Notes: generated from the letters alone by a model not told the origin. 64,000 nt of DNA from Ensifer adhaerens (GCF_002940685.1 NZ_PNFP01000006.1:186001-250000), one strand, 5' to 3'. Shown: positions 9,814 through 18,566, counted from the first letter of the stretch. Made by a program: numbers and translations.

Positions 9814-10242
9814 ATGTTGAGATTCATGACACCTGGCTCAGGGGCCATCCAACCCGGGCATCCCGGGGCGCATTCGAGCTGGATGGAGCACCTCGACGAA
9901 AGCGACTATTTCGTCGAGGCGTGGCGTTGCGATCTGGCCAGCGGCGTCTTTCAACTCGGGCAACGGACCGCCCTGCTCATTGGCGTTTCCAGCCGCTCCT
10001 GCGGGATCGTCGATCTGGTGCGCGCCTATGACGGACGAGATCGCGCAACCGTGCTCAATATTCTCGAGCAGGCAACCGCGTCGCCATCGTCGTTCTGCTT
10101 CACGACCGTCGTGCGCCCGCCAGCTTCGAAGGCGGCACAGCTCTTCTGTGTCGGGCGGTCGCTGCTCGATGCGGCAACCGGCGAAAACACGCTTCAGGGG
10201 GTTTTCGCCATCCCGCGCGAGCGCCCGGCGCTTGACGCCTGA
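9814..10242 (+). CDS. small PAS-like hypothetical protein (paralogue of 253-702)
   Basis: Soluble protein of 142 residues, paralogous to the protein at 253-702. The best conserved parts are the CDLASGVFQLGQRTALL segment (about 38-54), the CGIVDLVRAYDGRDR turn and the ILEQATASPSSFCFTTVV block, consistent with a lone PAS-like sensor domain. The upstream frame stays open to 9652, but the ATG at 9814 is preferred because AAGAGG lies in front of it and because the N-terminus then matches the paralogue. No partner domain or catalytic motif is present. The function is unknown. Confidence 0.72.
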   Translation: MLRFMTPGSGAIQPGHPGAHSSWMEHLDESDYFVEAWRCDLASGVFQLGQRTALLIGVSSRSCGIVDLVRAYDGRDRATVLNILEQATASPSSFCFTTVVRPPASKAAQLFCVGRSLLDAATGENTLQGVFAIPRERPALDA

Positions 10243-10283
10243 GCGGACGGGTTGAAACCGCAGACGCCCCTTCCCTAGATTGA

Positions 10284-10389
10284 TGCAGCGCCAGTGAGCC
10301 GGGCGTGCGCGGGATGATTGCCCATCATCAAGGCGCAGGAGGGCGAGATCAGGACGATGAAGGAATGGCTCGCCAGGAACGGCGGCTGA
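10284..10389 (+). pseudogene. DUF305 family remnant with internal deletion
   Basis: Two hallmark segments of DUF305 proteins sit on top of each other in different frames. One frame reads VRGMIAHHQGA (from about 10305). The frame one base over reads IIKAQEGEIRTMKEWLARNGG followed by TGA at 10387-10389, which is the family's C-terminus. In intact proteins these blocks are some 20-25 residues apart and in frame. The likely cause is a deletion between two near-identical CATCA-type stretches that removed the middle and shifted the frame. No start or upstream domain is left. Family recognition is from memory of the DUF305 motifs. Confidence 0.65.
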
Positions 10390-10447
10390 CCTGCAACGTC
10401 ACGCAGCGGGGAAACACCCGTCGGCTGACCGACGACGGGTGCGCCGA

Positions 10448-11092
10448 TCAGGCAACGCGAGCGCGGGGCCTTGCAAGCTTGCCCCGCAGGTCCTCGACGA
10501 TCGCGCGGCAATGGCAGCCTTCGATGTGATCGTTGACAAGGCCCATGGCCTGCATGAAGGCGTAGATCGTCGTCGGGCCGACGAAGGTCCAGCCGCGCTT
10601 CTTCAGATCCTTGGAAATGCGGGTAGAGGTCGGCGTCGTCGGATTGGCGACGATCGCCTCATAGGTCACAAGCTCGGGGCGTTCCGCGGTCCCGGGCTCG
10701 TATGACCAGAAGTAGCTGGCGAGCGACCCGAATTCCTGCCGCAGTTCCTGGGCGCGGCGGGCATTGTTGATCGTCGAGACGATCTTGCCGCGATGACGCA
10801 CGATGCCGGTATCGGCCAGGCAGCGTTCGATATCGGCCTCGCCGAATGTCGCGACCTTGTCGAAATCGAAACCGGCGAAGGCGGCGCGAAACGCTTCGCG
10901 CTTGCGCAGGATCGTCAGCCAGGACAGGCCGGACTGGAAGCCTTCCAGGCAGATCTTCTCGAACAGGCGGCGGTCGTCGGTGACCGGACGCCCCCATTCC
11001 TCGTCGTGATAGCGACGATAATCGTCGAGATTGCCCTGCCAGGCGCAGCGCAAAAATCCGTCCTCACCGATCACAATGCCCTTGGCCGTCAT
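10448..11092 (-). CDS. tag: DNA-3-methyladenine glycosylase I
   Basis: Base-excision repair enzyme of 214 residues that removes 3-methyladenine from alkylated DNA. The N-terminus contains the RCAWQGN..Y..YHDEEWGRP motif typical of TAG, with the zinc-ligand cysteine. FEKICLEGFQSGLSWLTILRKREAFRAAF, the active-site helix region, follows. The C-terminal AFMQAMGLVNDHIEGCHCR supplies the remaining His and Cys zinc ligands. Length and motifs match functional enzymes. It is a single-gene transcription unit. Confidence 0.95.
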   Translation of the reverse strand: MTAKGIVIGEDGFLRCAWQGNLDDYRRYHDEEWGRPVTDDRRLFEKICLEGFQSGLSWLTILRKREAFRAAFAGFDFDKVATFGEADIERCLADTGIVRHRGKIVSTINNARRAQELRQEFGSLASYFWSYEPGTAERPELVTYEAIVANPTTPTSTRISKDLKKRGWTFVGPTTIYAFMQAMGLVNDHIEGCHCRAIVEDLRGKLARPRARVA

Positions 11093-11347
11093 CGCCTTCT
11101 TTGCTCCATGCCGCTCATTTTCCAGCCTTTACCATTTGCAAACCAGATTCCTAAAGCCGCGGATAACCCTACCCAAAGCTTTATCGGCGCCGTCGCCTTT
11201 TAACGAGGCACCATTTACCATTCCGTCGCCCTCGGAATGACACGATCGCGCCATTGCCAAGGCGCAAATCGTCCGTTTGAGCGCTCCGCTCACCGGCAGA
11301 CCGCGCCCCGTTCAGTGATTTTCGGCGAAAGGTAGCGAGTCCGTCCG

Positions 11348-12121
11348 ATGTTGAAAAAGTCTCTTGTTATAGCCGCCTCTCTTCTGAGCCTCGTGGCCGG
11401 CCCAGCCGCAGCGCAGGACCGGTATCAGAACCGGCCGCCCGTCGTCGTCAGCCCCGACCTCACCGCCCCCTGGGTGATGCAGCTCGGCGGGCAGCAGGCG
11501 CGCACGCGGCAGGTGATCTACCGGCAGCAGGTTCCGCAAGCCACCCGAAAACAGTACTATCAGCAGGGTCAGGTCGCGAAACCTCAACTCAAGCGCCGCG
11601 TCGTCAACCCGCTGATCCAGCCGGCCAATGCCACGCGCGCCCAGCGACCGGTGAAATCGAAGTTCGACCCGCAGTACCTGCCGCAGACGGTTGCCTATGA
11701 GAGCAAGGAAAAGCCGGGCACGATCGTCATCGATACCAACAACCGCTTCCTCTATCTGGTGACCGGCAACGGCGAGGCACGGCGCTACGGCGTCGGCGTC
11801 GGCAAGCCGGGTTTCGAATGGGCCGGCGCCCACAAGGTCACCCGCAAGGCGGAATGGCCGAGCTGGACGCCGCCGCAGGAGATGATCACCCGCGAGGCGG
11901 CCAAGGGCCATTACCTGCCGGCGCGCATGGACGGCGGGCCTGAAAATCCGCTTGGCGCGCGCGCCATGTATCTCGGCTCGACGCTCTACCGCATCCACGG
12001 CACCAACGCGCCCTGGACGATCGGCTATGCCGTCTCCTCCGGCTGCATCCGCATGCGCAACGAAGACGTTGTCGATCTTTACGAGCGCGTGAAAGTGGGC
12101 ACGAAGGTTATCGTCATCTAA
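11348..12121 (+). CDS. L,D-transpeptidase (YkuD domain), exported
   Basis: Periplasmic protein of 257 residues with an N-terminal signal peptide (LKKSLVIAASLLSLVAGPAAAQ). L,D-transpeptidases form 3-3 peptidoglycan crosslinks or attach proteins to peptidoglycan. The YkuD domain (about 115-257) has the catalytic signature HGTN...SSGCIRMRNED, with the nucleophilic cysteine and conserved His and Arg. Residues 25-110 are basic, Gln- and Pro-rich and probably flexible. It shares its catalytic domain with the next gene on the same strand, so this is a tandem duplication. Confidence 0.93.
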   Translation: MLKKSLVIAASLLSLVAGPAAAQDRYQNRPPVVVSPDLTAPWVMQLGGQQARTRQVIYRQQVPQATRKQYYQQGQVAKPQLKRRVVNPLIQPANATRAQRPVKSKFDPQYLPQTVAYESKEKPGTIVIDTNNRFLYLVTGNGEARRYGVGVGKPGFEWAGAHKVTRKAEWPSWTPPQEMITREAAKGHYLPARMDGGPENPLGARAMYLGSTLYRIHGTNAPWTIGYAVSSGCIRMRNEDVVDLYERVKVGTKVIVI

Positions 12122-12162
12122 TTGCAGCACTGCATAGAATATTCCCCTCTCCTCGCCCGTGT

Positions 12163-12197
12163 TGCTGTTGCCTATGCGTGATTTTCAGGCAACAGCA
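12163..12197 (+). repeat. 11-bp inverted repeat between the L,D-transpeptidase genes
   Basis: Arms TGCTGTTGCCT and AGGCAACAGCA are perfectly complementary around a 13-base loop, about 40 bases after the first transpeptidase stop. No T-run follows. It may be a factor-assisted terminator, an mRNA-stabilising hairpin or a regulator site. Confidence 0.5.
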
Positions 12198-12312
12198 GCA
12201 TGAAGACAGGCAAGTTTTGTGATCACGTTTGATCTACCGGTTGTATCGCGGGCTTGAACTTCGATGCATTTTGCATAGCCTGCCTGCAACGAGGGTTTAG
12301 AGGGAATCGTAA

Positions 12313-13008
12313 ATGAAGCGTCATGCCAGCAAAGTGGTCGCAATCGCGATTGCGACCAGCACTATTCTTGTGGCCGCCAGCGCCTCGGCTTTCACGCCGG
12401 CACCGGTCGCGGGCCCCAAGGTTAAGTCGTCAGACATTGTACTCGTGGCCACTCCGAAGAAGCCGGCAAAACAATACTGGCGCACCAAGGTTCGCTTCCG
12501 CACCGACGAAGCCCCCGGCACGATCATCGTCGATACCAACAACAAGTTTCTCTACTACATCGACGGCCCGAACCGCGCGACGCGCTACGGTATCGGCGTC
12601 GGCCGTGACGGCTTCGGCTGGTCGGGTGTGGTCAAGGTTGGCCGCAAGGCCGAATGGCCGACCTGGACGCCGCCGGCGGAAATGCGCCGCCGCGAAGCAG
12701 CCAAGGGCCGCATCCTGCCGATCACCCAGGAAGGCGGCATCGACAATCCGCTCGGCGCCCGCGCCATGTATCTCTACAAGGGCGGCCGCGACACGATCTT
12801 CCGTATCCATGGCACCAACCAGCCCTGGACGATCGGCCAGAACATGTCGTCGGGCTGCATCCGCATGATGAACGAGGACGTTGAGCATCTCTACGACCGC
12901 GCCGACGTCGGCACCAAGGTCATCGTCATCGGCCCCGGCAGCAAGGCGGGCGACACCTATTTCGACGATCGCGGCGTCGATATCTTCCGCCAGATCTTTG
13001 GCGGCTGA
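12313..13008 (+). CDS. L,D-transpeptidase (YkuD domain), exported paralogue
   Basis: Second exported L,D-transpeptidase, 231 residues. The N-terminus (KRHASKVVAIAIATSTILVAASASA) is a signal peptide. The YkuD domain (about 70-215) keeps IHGTNQPWTIG and the catalytic SSGCIRMMNED. Compared with its neighbour it lacks most of the Pro/Gln-rich linker and has about 17 extra C-terminal residues. The ATG is preceded by GAGGGAAT. It is separated from its paralogue by 191 bases with a hairpin, and may have its own promoter. Substrate specificity cannot be read from sequence. Confidence 0.93.
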   Translation: MKRHASKVVAIAIATSTILVAASASAFTPAPVAGPKVKSSDIVLVATPKKPAKQYWRTKVRFRTDEAPGTIIVDTNNKFLYYIDGPNRATRYGIGVGRDGFGWSGVVKVGRKAEWPTWTPPAEMRRREAAKGRILPITQEGGIDNPLGARAMYLYKGGRDTIFRIHGTNQPWTIGQNMSSGCIRMMNEDVEHLYDRADVGTKVIVIGPGSKAGDTYFDDRGVDIFRQIFGG

Positions 13009-13032
13009 GTACGCCGGAATACCGATCCAGTG

Positions 13033-13070
13033 AAAGGCCGGCTCCCGAAAGGTGGCCGGCCTTTTGCTTT
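13033..13070. terminator. bidirectional intrinsic terminator
   Basis: Perfect 10-bp arms AAAGGCCGGC and GCCGGCCTTT are followed by TTTTGCTTT on the plus strand. A-rich sequence lies on the other side, so the element can serve both the transpeptidase and the convergent glcF. Confidence 0.85.
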
Positions 13071-13073
13071 GCC

Positions 13074-14369
13074 TCAGAGGCCGTCAGGCTTCGCCCCGCC
13101 ATAGGCCCAGTCGAGCAATTCGACCGTATGCAGGATGGGGATTTTGGTGCCGCTGGCGATCTGGGTGATGCAGCCGATATTGCCGGTCGCAATCGCATCC
13201 GGCTTGGTCGCCTCGATATTCTTCACCTTGCGGACTTTGAGCTTCGCCGAGATTTCCGGCTGCAGGATGTTGTAGGTGCCGGCCGAACCGCAACAGAGAT
13301 GCCCTTCGGCCGGATCGCGCACGACGAAGCCGGCGCGCTTCAAGAGCTGCTTTGGCGCGAGCGTGATCTTCTGGCCGTGCTGCATCGAACAGGCGGAATG
13401 ATAGGCGAGCGTCATGCCCCGCGCTTCCTGCTCCGGCAGGTCGAGGGTCGCCAGATACTCCGTGATATCCTTGGCGAGCGCCGAGACCCGCGCTGCCTTT
13501 TCCGCATAGGCCGGGTCGAGCCTGAGCATGTGGCCATAGTCCTTGATCGTCGTTCCGCAACCCGAAGCGGTGATGACGATGGCGTCGAGCCCGCCCTCGT
13601 CGGCAACCTTGAGCCAGGCATCGACGTTGCGGCGGGCGGCTTCGAGCGCCTGGTTCTCGCGCCCCATGTGATGCACCAGGGCGCCACAGCAGCCTTCGCC
13701 GGCCGAAACGACCACCTCGATACCGAAGCGCGTCAGAAGCCTGATCGTCGCCTCGTTGATGCCCGGCTTCAGCACCGGCTGGGCGCAGCCGGACAGAAGC
13801 GCGACCCGGCCGACACGCTTGTCCTTGGGCGAATGAACGCCGGGCGCAGCCGAAGCGGAAGGCTCAGGCACGGCGCCTGGCGCCAGATCGAGCATCACGC
13901 CAAAGGTTTTCAGCAGCGGCATGCGCTTCATCAGGCCCGCGAGTGGCCGCGCCAACCCGGCCGCCTTCAGCGACAGGCGGAAGCGCTGGGGATAGGGCAG
14001 CACCGCTGCAAGCACCGAACGCGCCAGCCTGTCCTTGAACGGGCGCCGGTAGGTGTTCTCGATATGCACGCGCGCGTGGTCGACGAGGTGCATGTAGTCG
14101 ACACCGGAGGGACAGGTGGTGGTGCAGGCGAGACACGACAGACAGCGGTCGATGTGGGTGACGGTTTCCTTGTCGGCCGCCCGGCCGTTCTCCAGCATGT
14201 CCTTGATGAGGTAGATGCGCCCGCGCGGGCTATCGAGTTCGTCGCCGAGTGTCACATAGGTCGGACAGGTCGCGGTGCAGAAACCGCAATGCACGCACTT
14301 GCGCAGGATAGCCTCGGATTCGGCCACGTGCGGATCGGCGAGCTGCGCGGGGGTAAAATTGGTCTGCAA
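13074..14369 (-). CDS. glcF: glycolate oxidase iron-sulphur subunit
   Basis: Protein of 431 residues that carries electrons from GlcD/GlcE toward the quinone pool. Two 4Fe-4S cluster motifs are visible near the N-terminus: CVHCGFCTATCPTY (about 26-39) and CLSCLACTTTCPSG (about 78-91). Two cysteine-rich CCG-type domains follow, with SGCAQPVL...GEGCCGAL and HSACSMQHG...LCCGSAGTYN. The start MQTNFTPAQLADP is normal for GlcF. It is the last gene of the glcD-glcE-(DUF4870)-glcF cluster, 110 bases after the small membrane gene. Confidence 0.95.
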   Translation of the reverse strand: MQTNFTPAQLADPHVAESEAILRKCVHCGFCTATCPTYVTLGDELDSPRGRIYLIKDMLENGRAADKETVTHIDRCLSCLACTTTCPSGVDYMHLVDHARVHIENTYRRPFKDRLARSVLAAVLPYPQRFRLSLKAAGLARPLAGLMKRMPLLKTFGVMLDLAPGAVPEPSASAAPGVHSPKDKRVGRVALLSGCAQPVLKPGINEATIRLLTRFGIEVVVSAGEGCCGALVHHMGRENQALEAARRNVDAWLKVADEGGLDAIVITASGCGTTIKDYGHMLRLDPAYAEKAARVSALAKDITEYLATLDLPEQEARGMTLAYHSACSMQHGQKITLAPKQLLKRAGFVVRDPAEGHLCCGSAGTYNILQPEISAKLKVRKVKNIEATKPDAIATGNIGCITQIASGTKIPILHTVELLDWAYGGAKPDGL

Positions 14370-14479
14370 ATGCGAACTCCACTCTTCGTCCTGCGGAACC
14401 GGGCGCTCCGTGCCTCGGTCGATTGCACATTCTGATTTCGGCTTCCGTCGACCTTTCCGGTCTCCGGTCGCATGCCGGA

Positions 14480-14860
14480 CTAGACCATCCAGCTTTCGGG
14501 GTTGGTGATCGGCTCTTCGCGTGCGGCCCTCTGCAGGCCGACGACACAGCGCACGACGATCCAGACGGCGGTGGCGATGAAGCCGAGGATGCCGACCAGC
14601 ACCACCGTCAGCAACAGCGAGATCAAAAGGAACAGCAAGGATATCCAGAAGGTCCGGATCGCCCAGACATAGTGCGTCTGGACCCAGGGCGTGCCCTTGC
14701 CGCGATTGAGATAGGCCATGACCACGCCGATGATCGGCGTGATGCCCACCGCAAAGCCGACGAGATAAAGGACATAGATCACCTGGACATTGATCTTGCC
14801 CGGTTCCAGCCAGCGATCGGTCTCCCGGGAGAACGGTGTCTGCGGACCTTTGTCGCTCAT
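14480..14860 (-). CDS. DUF4870-like small membrane protein inside the glc operon
   Basis: Integral membrane protein of 126 residues with about three hydrophobic segments (roughly 25-48, 65-90 and 80-105). The layout and the NRGKGTPWVQTHYVWAIRTFW loop resemble the DUF4870 family. AGGAGAGAC precedes the ATG. It lies between glcE (31 bases upstream) and glcF (110 bases downstream) on the same strand, so it is probably cotranscribed with them. Whether it works with glycolate oxidase, for example as a membrane anchor, is only a guess. Confidence 0.82.
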   Translation of the reverse strand: MSDKGPQTPFSRETDRWLEPGKINVQVIYVLYLVGFAVGITPIIGVVMAYLNRGKGTPWVQTHYVWAIRTFWISLLFLLISLLLTVVLVGILGFIATAVWIVVRCVVGLQRAAREEPITNPESWMV

Positions 14861-14891
14861 ACTTGTCTCTCCTGTTCCCTTGCGAAGGCGC

Positions 14892-16103
14892 TCAGGAAAT
14901 CGCCGCCATGCGACCGGGATTGAAGATCCGGTGCGGGTCGAACTTCGCGCGGACGCGCTCGCTCAACTGTGCCACGGCCAAGGGTTGCGGTTCAAACGAT
15001 GGAATGGCCTGGCGGTAGCTGTCATCGGCCCTGACGAGGGTCGCGTGGCCACCGCCGAGAACCTTGATGTAGCGGCGCACGAGTTCCGCCTCGGGATCGG
15101 CCTCCATGCGCAGCCAGACGAGGCCGCCCTGCCAATCGTAGAAGGCGTCGACGCCGGTCTGCAGCCGCAGGGCCGCAACCAGCTTGTGGCCGAGCGAAGG
15201 GGCGACGGAGACGCGCCAGAGCGGCTTCTTCGTGCCGTCGGCATAGGGTTTGACGTCGCGGATCTCAGTCCAAAGTCTTGAGGTCTGCGGCGCATCGAGC
15301 CGCGTCACCGCGCCGAAGCGGCCAACCGCCTGCATCAGCTTTTCAGCCCTGAACGCAACCGATGCCTCCAGCCCTTCGAGCCTGAGGACCGTCGCGGCGC
15401 CGTCCGGCAGCCCGCCGTCGAGGAACCGGCCGCATACGCTTTCCGGCAGATGCGCGGCACCGGAGACCTCCACTGTTTGCGCCATCGCCTCGGCCATGAC
15501 GGCCGCAGCTTCGGCATCGTTGAGGCCCGAGACGACGATGGTCTCGGACGCCGGCGGCCGCGGCAGGACGCGAAAGGTGACTTCGGTGAGGATGCCGAGC
15601 GTGCCGTGCGAGCCGGCCAAAAGCTTGACCAGATCGAGGCCGGTGACGTTCTTCATCACCCGGCCGCCAGCCTTGATCGCCTCGCCCCCGCCGTTGACGA
15701 AGCGCACACCGAGCAGGCTGTCGCGCGCGGCGCCGGCGACGTAGCGCCTGGGGCCGGACACGTTGGCGGCGAAGACCCCGCCGATCGTCGGTTCGCCCGA
15801 TGAGCTGAAAATCGGCCGATGGTCCATCGGCTCGAAGGCGAGCATCTGCCGGTTTTCGGCGAGCGCCTCGCCGATCTCGCGCAGCGGCGTTCCCGTAAGC
15901 GCGGTGATCGTCATCTCGGCCGGGTTGTAGCTGACGATGCCGGAAAGGCGGCGGGTCGACAGCACCCGGTCGGCGCGAACGGGATTACCGAGACCCGCGC
16001 GCGTGTTGCCGCCGATCACCGCGAGCGAGGCCCTGTCGGCCGCCATTGCGCGAATGACGGTCGCAATCCCCTCTTCACTGGCCGGTTCGAAATGCACGAT
16101 CAT
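14892..16103 (-). CDS. glcE: glycolate oxidase FAD-binding subunit
   Basis: Protein of 403 residues, second FAD subunit of glycolate oxidase. The FAD-binding type 4 domain (about 1-175) shows AVIGGNTRAGLGNPV and the SGPRRYVAGAARDSLLGVRFVNG pattern. The C-terminal oxidase part ends with EL..RVRAKFDPHRIFNPGRM, typical of this family. The ATG overlaps the glcD stop by four bases, indicating translational coupling of the two subunits. Confidence 0.95.
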   Translation of the reverse strand: MIVHFEPASEEGIATVIRAMAADRASLAVIGGNTRAGLGNPVRADRVLSTRRLSGIVSYNPAEMTITALTGTPLREIGEALAENRQMLAFEPMDHRPIFSSSGEPTIGGVFAANVSGPRRYVAGAARDSLLGVRFVNGGGEAIKAGGRVMKNVTGLDLVKLLAGSHGTLGILTEVTFRVLPRPPASETIVVSGLNDAEAAAVMAEAMAQTVEVSGAAHLPESVCGRFLDGGLPDGAATVLRLEGLEASVAFRAEKLMQAVGRFGAVTRLDAPQTSRLWTEIRDVKPYADGTKKPLWRVSVAPSLGHKLVAALRLQTGVDAFYDWQGGLVWLRMEADPEAELVRRYIKVLGGGHATLVRADDSYRQAIPSFEPQPLAVAQLSERVRAKFDPHRIFNPGRMAAIS

Positions 16104-17539
16104 GCGGCGGGACGCCCTTCAAGCGGGAAGACCTTGGACGGGTTCAGGATCCATTGCGGATCGAAGGCTGAGCGTGCCGCCATCTGCTGGTCGAGGTCGA
16201 CCTGGTTGTATTGGTGCAGCATGAGGTCGCGCTTTTCGATGCCGACGCCGTGTTCGCCGGTCAGGCAGCCGCCGGCGTCGACGCAGAGTTTGAGGATGTC
16301 GTTGCCGGCGGCCTCCGCACGGGCCGCGTCTTCCGGGTCGTTGATGTTGTAGAGGATCAGCGGATGCATGTTGCCGTCGCCGGCGTGGAAGACATTGGCG
16401 ACGCGCAGGCCGTAGCTCGCGACGATCTCGCCGGTGCGGGCAAGCACATGCGACAGCTGGCTGAGCGGCACGGTACCATCCATGCAGATATAGTCGGCGA
16501 TGCGGCCGGTGGCGCCGAAGGCGGATTTCCGGCCCTTCCAGATCGCCGCCGCTTCCATCGCCGTCTGGCATTCCTTGATCGTCGCCACCCCATGGCGGCG
16601 GGCGACCGCGACGATGCTGGCAAGCATCGCATCCATTTCCGGTTCGGAGCCTTCGACCTCGACGATCAAGAGCGCCTCGACATCGAGCGGATAGCCGGCA
16701 TGGGCGAAAGCTTCGCAGATCTCGATCGCCGGCTTGTCCATGAACTCGATCGCGACGGGGATGATGCCGGAGCCGATGACGTCGGCAACGCAGGCGCCGG
16801 CCGCTTCCGAAGAGGAAAAGCCGAAGAGCACGGGGCGCGCTCCCTCCGGCTTGGCGATCAGCCGCACCGTCGCCTCGGTGACGATGCCGAGCTGGCCCTC
16901 GGAGCCGCAGACGAGGCCGAGCAGATCGTAGCCGGCCGCATCGAGCGCCTTGCCGCCGAGTTCGACGACGGTGCCGTCGTAGAGCACCATCTTCACACCG
17001 AGCAGATTGTTGGTGGTGACGCCGTATTTCAGGCAATGGGCGCCGCCGGAATTCATGCCGATATTGCCGCCGATCGTGCAGGCAAGCTGCGAACTCGGGT
17101 CGGGCGCGTAAAAGAAGCCGTCGGCGGAAACGGCCTCGGATATGTTGAGGTTGGTAACGCCCGCCTGGACGGTCGCCGTGCGGTTGAAAAGGTCGACATC
17201 GAGGATGCGCGACATTTTCGAGAGGCCGATGACGACCGCATCCTCCTGCGGGATGGCCCCGCCGGAAAGCGACGTACCGGCGCCGCGCGGCACGACCGGA
17301 ACGCCGTAGCGGCCGCAATACTTGAGGAGGGCGGCGACCTGCTCGGTCGTCTCCGGCAGAGCGACCGCGAGCGGCATGCGGCGATAGGCGATGAAGGCAT
17401 CGGTCTCGAACGGCTTCAGCCCGCGCTCGTCGCTGATCAGACAGCCCGCCGGCAAGAGGTCCGAGAGGTCGGCGACAATCTCGCGGCGCCGGGCGATAAC
17501 CTCTGGTTTCGGCTGCAGAAAACCGATCGTCTCCGCCAT
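16100..17539 (-). CDS. glcD: glycolate oxidase catalytic subunit
   Basis: FAD-linked 2-hydroxyacid dehydrogenase of 479 residues that oxidises glycolate to glyoxylate. The FAD-binding type 4 domain has VPRGAGTSLSGGAIP and the ACTIGGNIGMNSGGAHCLKYG loop. The C-terminal domain ends with NVFHAGDGNMHPLI and GEHGVGIEKRDLM, the family signatures. The open frame runs further upstream, but the ATG at 17539 follows GGGAGGAACTG and gives MAETIGFLQPK. First gene of the glc operon, with a LysR regulator reading away from it. Confidence 0.95.
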   Translation of the reverse strand: MAETIGFLQPKPEVIARRREIVADLSDLLPAGCLISDERGLKPFETDAFIAYRRMPLAVALPETTEQVAALLKYCGRYGVPVVPRGAGTSLSGGAIPQEDAVVIGLSKMSRILDVDLFNRTATVQAGVTNLNISEAVSADGFFYAPDPSSQLACTIGGNIGMNSGGAHCLKYGVTTNNLLGVKMVLYDGTVVELGGKALDAAGYDLLGLVCGSEGQLGIVTEATVRLIAKPEGARPVLFGFSSSEAAGACVADVIGSGIIPVAIEFMDKPAIEICEAFAHAGYPLDVEALLIVEVEGSEPEMDAMLASIVAVARRHGVATIKECQTAMEAAAIWKGRKSAFGATGRIADYICMDGTVPLSQLSHVLARTGEIVASYGLRVANVFHAGDGNMHPLILYNINDPEDAARAEAAGNDILKLCVDAGGCLTGEHGVGIEKRDLMLHQYNQVDLDQQMAARSAFDPQWILNPSKVFPLEGRPAA

Positions 17540-17615
17540 CAGTTCCTCCCGCCGCACATCGATTGGTTCATTTTCTTTACCACTAGGACAGAGCCCTCGC
17601 AAATGCTATTGAGCT

Positions 17616-17630
17616 TTTCCGTTTTGGAAA
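17616..17630. promoter_or_regulatory. possible LysR-type operator between glcD and lysR
   Basis: TTTCC, five bases and GGAAA form a small inverted repeat in the 106-base divergent region. LysR regulators bind interrupted dyads in such places, but the spacing does not match the classical T-N11-A site. Confidence 0.25.
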
Positions 17631-17645
17631 CAATGGCAACGATTG

Positions 17646-18542
17646 ATGACGAATTTAGGCGATCTTGAGATTTTTGCACGGGTCGTTTCCACAGGCAGCA
17701 TGTCGGCCGCCGGCCGCGTGCTCGGGTTTTCCCCAGCAGTCATCTCCAAGCGCATCAAGAGGCTCGAAGATCGCCTCGGCACGCGCCTCCTGCAGCGTAC
17801 GACCCGCCAGATCTCGCTGACGGAAGCCGGCCAGGGGTTTTACGACCGGGTGCTCGGGATTCTGACCGGGATCGAGGAGGCCGAGGCCTATGCATCGGGC
17901 CGCTCGTCGCATGCCATGGGGGTGCTGCGCATATCGGCGCCCACCTCCTTCGGCCGCATGCATATCGCTCCGCACCTGACGAAGTTCATGAAGGACCATC
18001 CGGACCTGAAGCTGCACATCGTGCTGACCGACGATTTCACCGACATCGTCGCCGAGGGCTTCGACATGGCGGTCCGGATCGGCGAACTCACGGATTCGTC
18101 GCTGGTTGCAAGGAAGCTCGCACCGGTGCGCCGGCTGCTTTGTGCCTCCCCGGACTATATTGCCCGCAACGGAGCGCCGACGGAGATCGGCGACCTCGCC
18201 AACCACCTCTGCCTGCCGGCGCACAACAACGACAACTGGAAGCTCGAAGGGCCGGAGGGCGCGCTGGTCTGGCACCCGGAGGGGCCGCTCGTCACCAATT
18301 CCTCCGAGATCGTGCGCGCCGCCGTCATTGCCGGCGCCGGCATTGCGCTCAGATCCACCTGGGATATCGGCCCGGAACTGCGCAGCGGCCAGCTGGTGCA
18401 GGTGTTGCCGCAATGGGAAGGCTCGAAGCAACTGACGCTCTCGGCGGTCTATCCGAGCCGCCAGTTCCTGCCGGCCAAGGTTCGCCTGTTCATCGACTAC
18501 CTGGCCGCGCTCTACGGGCCGATCCCCTACTGGGAGCAGTAG
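17646..18542 (+). CDS. LysR family transcriptional regulator
   Basis: DNA-binding regulator of 298 residues. A winged helix-turn-helix occupies residues 1-60 (LEIFARVVSTGSMSAAGRVLGFSPAVISKRIKRLEDRLGTRLL), followed by a LysR substrate-binding domain to about residue 292. It belongs to the CrgA-like subgroup (LQRTTRQISLTEAG). A TTG three bases upstream is an alternative start. It is divergent from glcD with only about 106 bases between, so control of the glycolate operon is a reasonable guess; the ligand is unknown. Confidence 0.92.
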   Translation: MTNLGDLEIFARVVSTGSMSAAGRVLGFSPAVISKRIKRLEDRLGTRLLQRTTRQISLTEAGQGFYDRVLGILTGIEEAEAYASGRSSHAMGVLRISAPTSFGRMHIAPHLTKFMKDHPDLKLHIVLTDDFTDIVAEGFDMAVRIGELTDSSLVARKLAPVRRLLCASPDYIARNGAPTEIGDLANHLCLPAHNNDNWKLEGPEGALVWHPEGPLVTNSSEIVRAAVIAGAGIALRSTWDIGPELRSGQLVQVLPQWEGSKQLTLSAVYPSRQFLPAKVRLFIDYLAALYGPIPYWEQ

Positions 18543-18566
18543 GCGGCACGATATCCGCGCTCAGGG

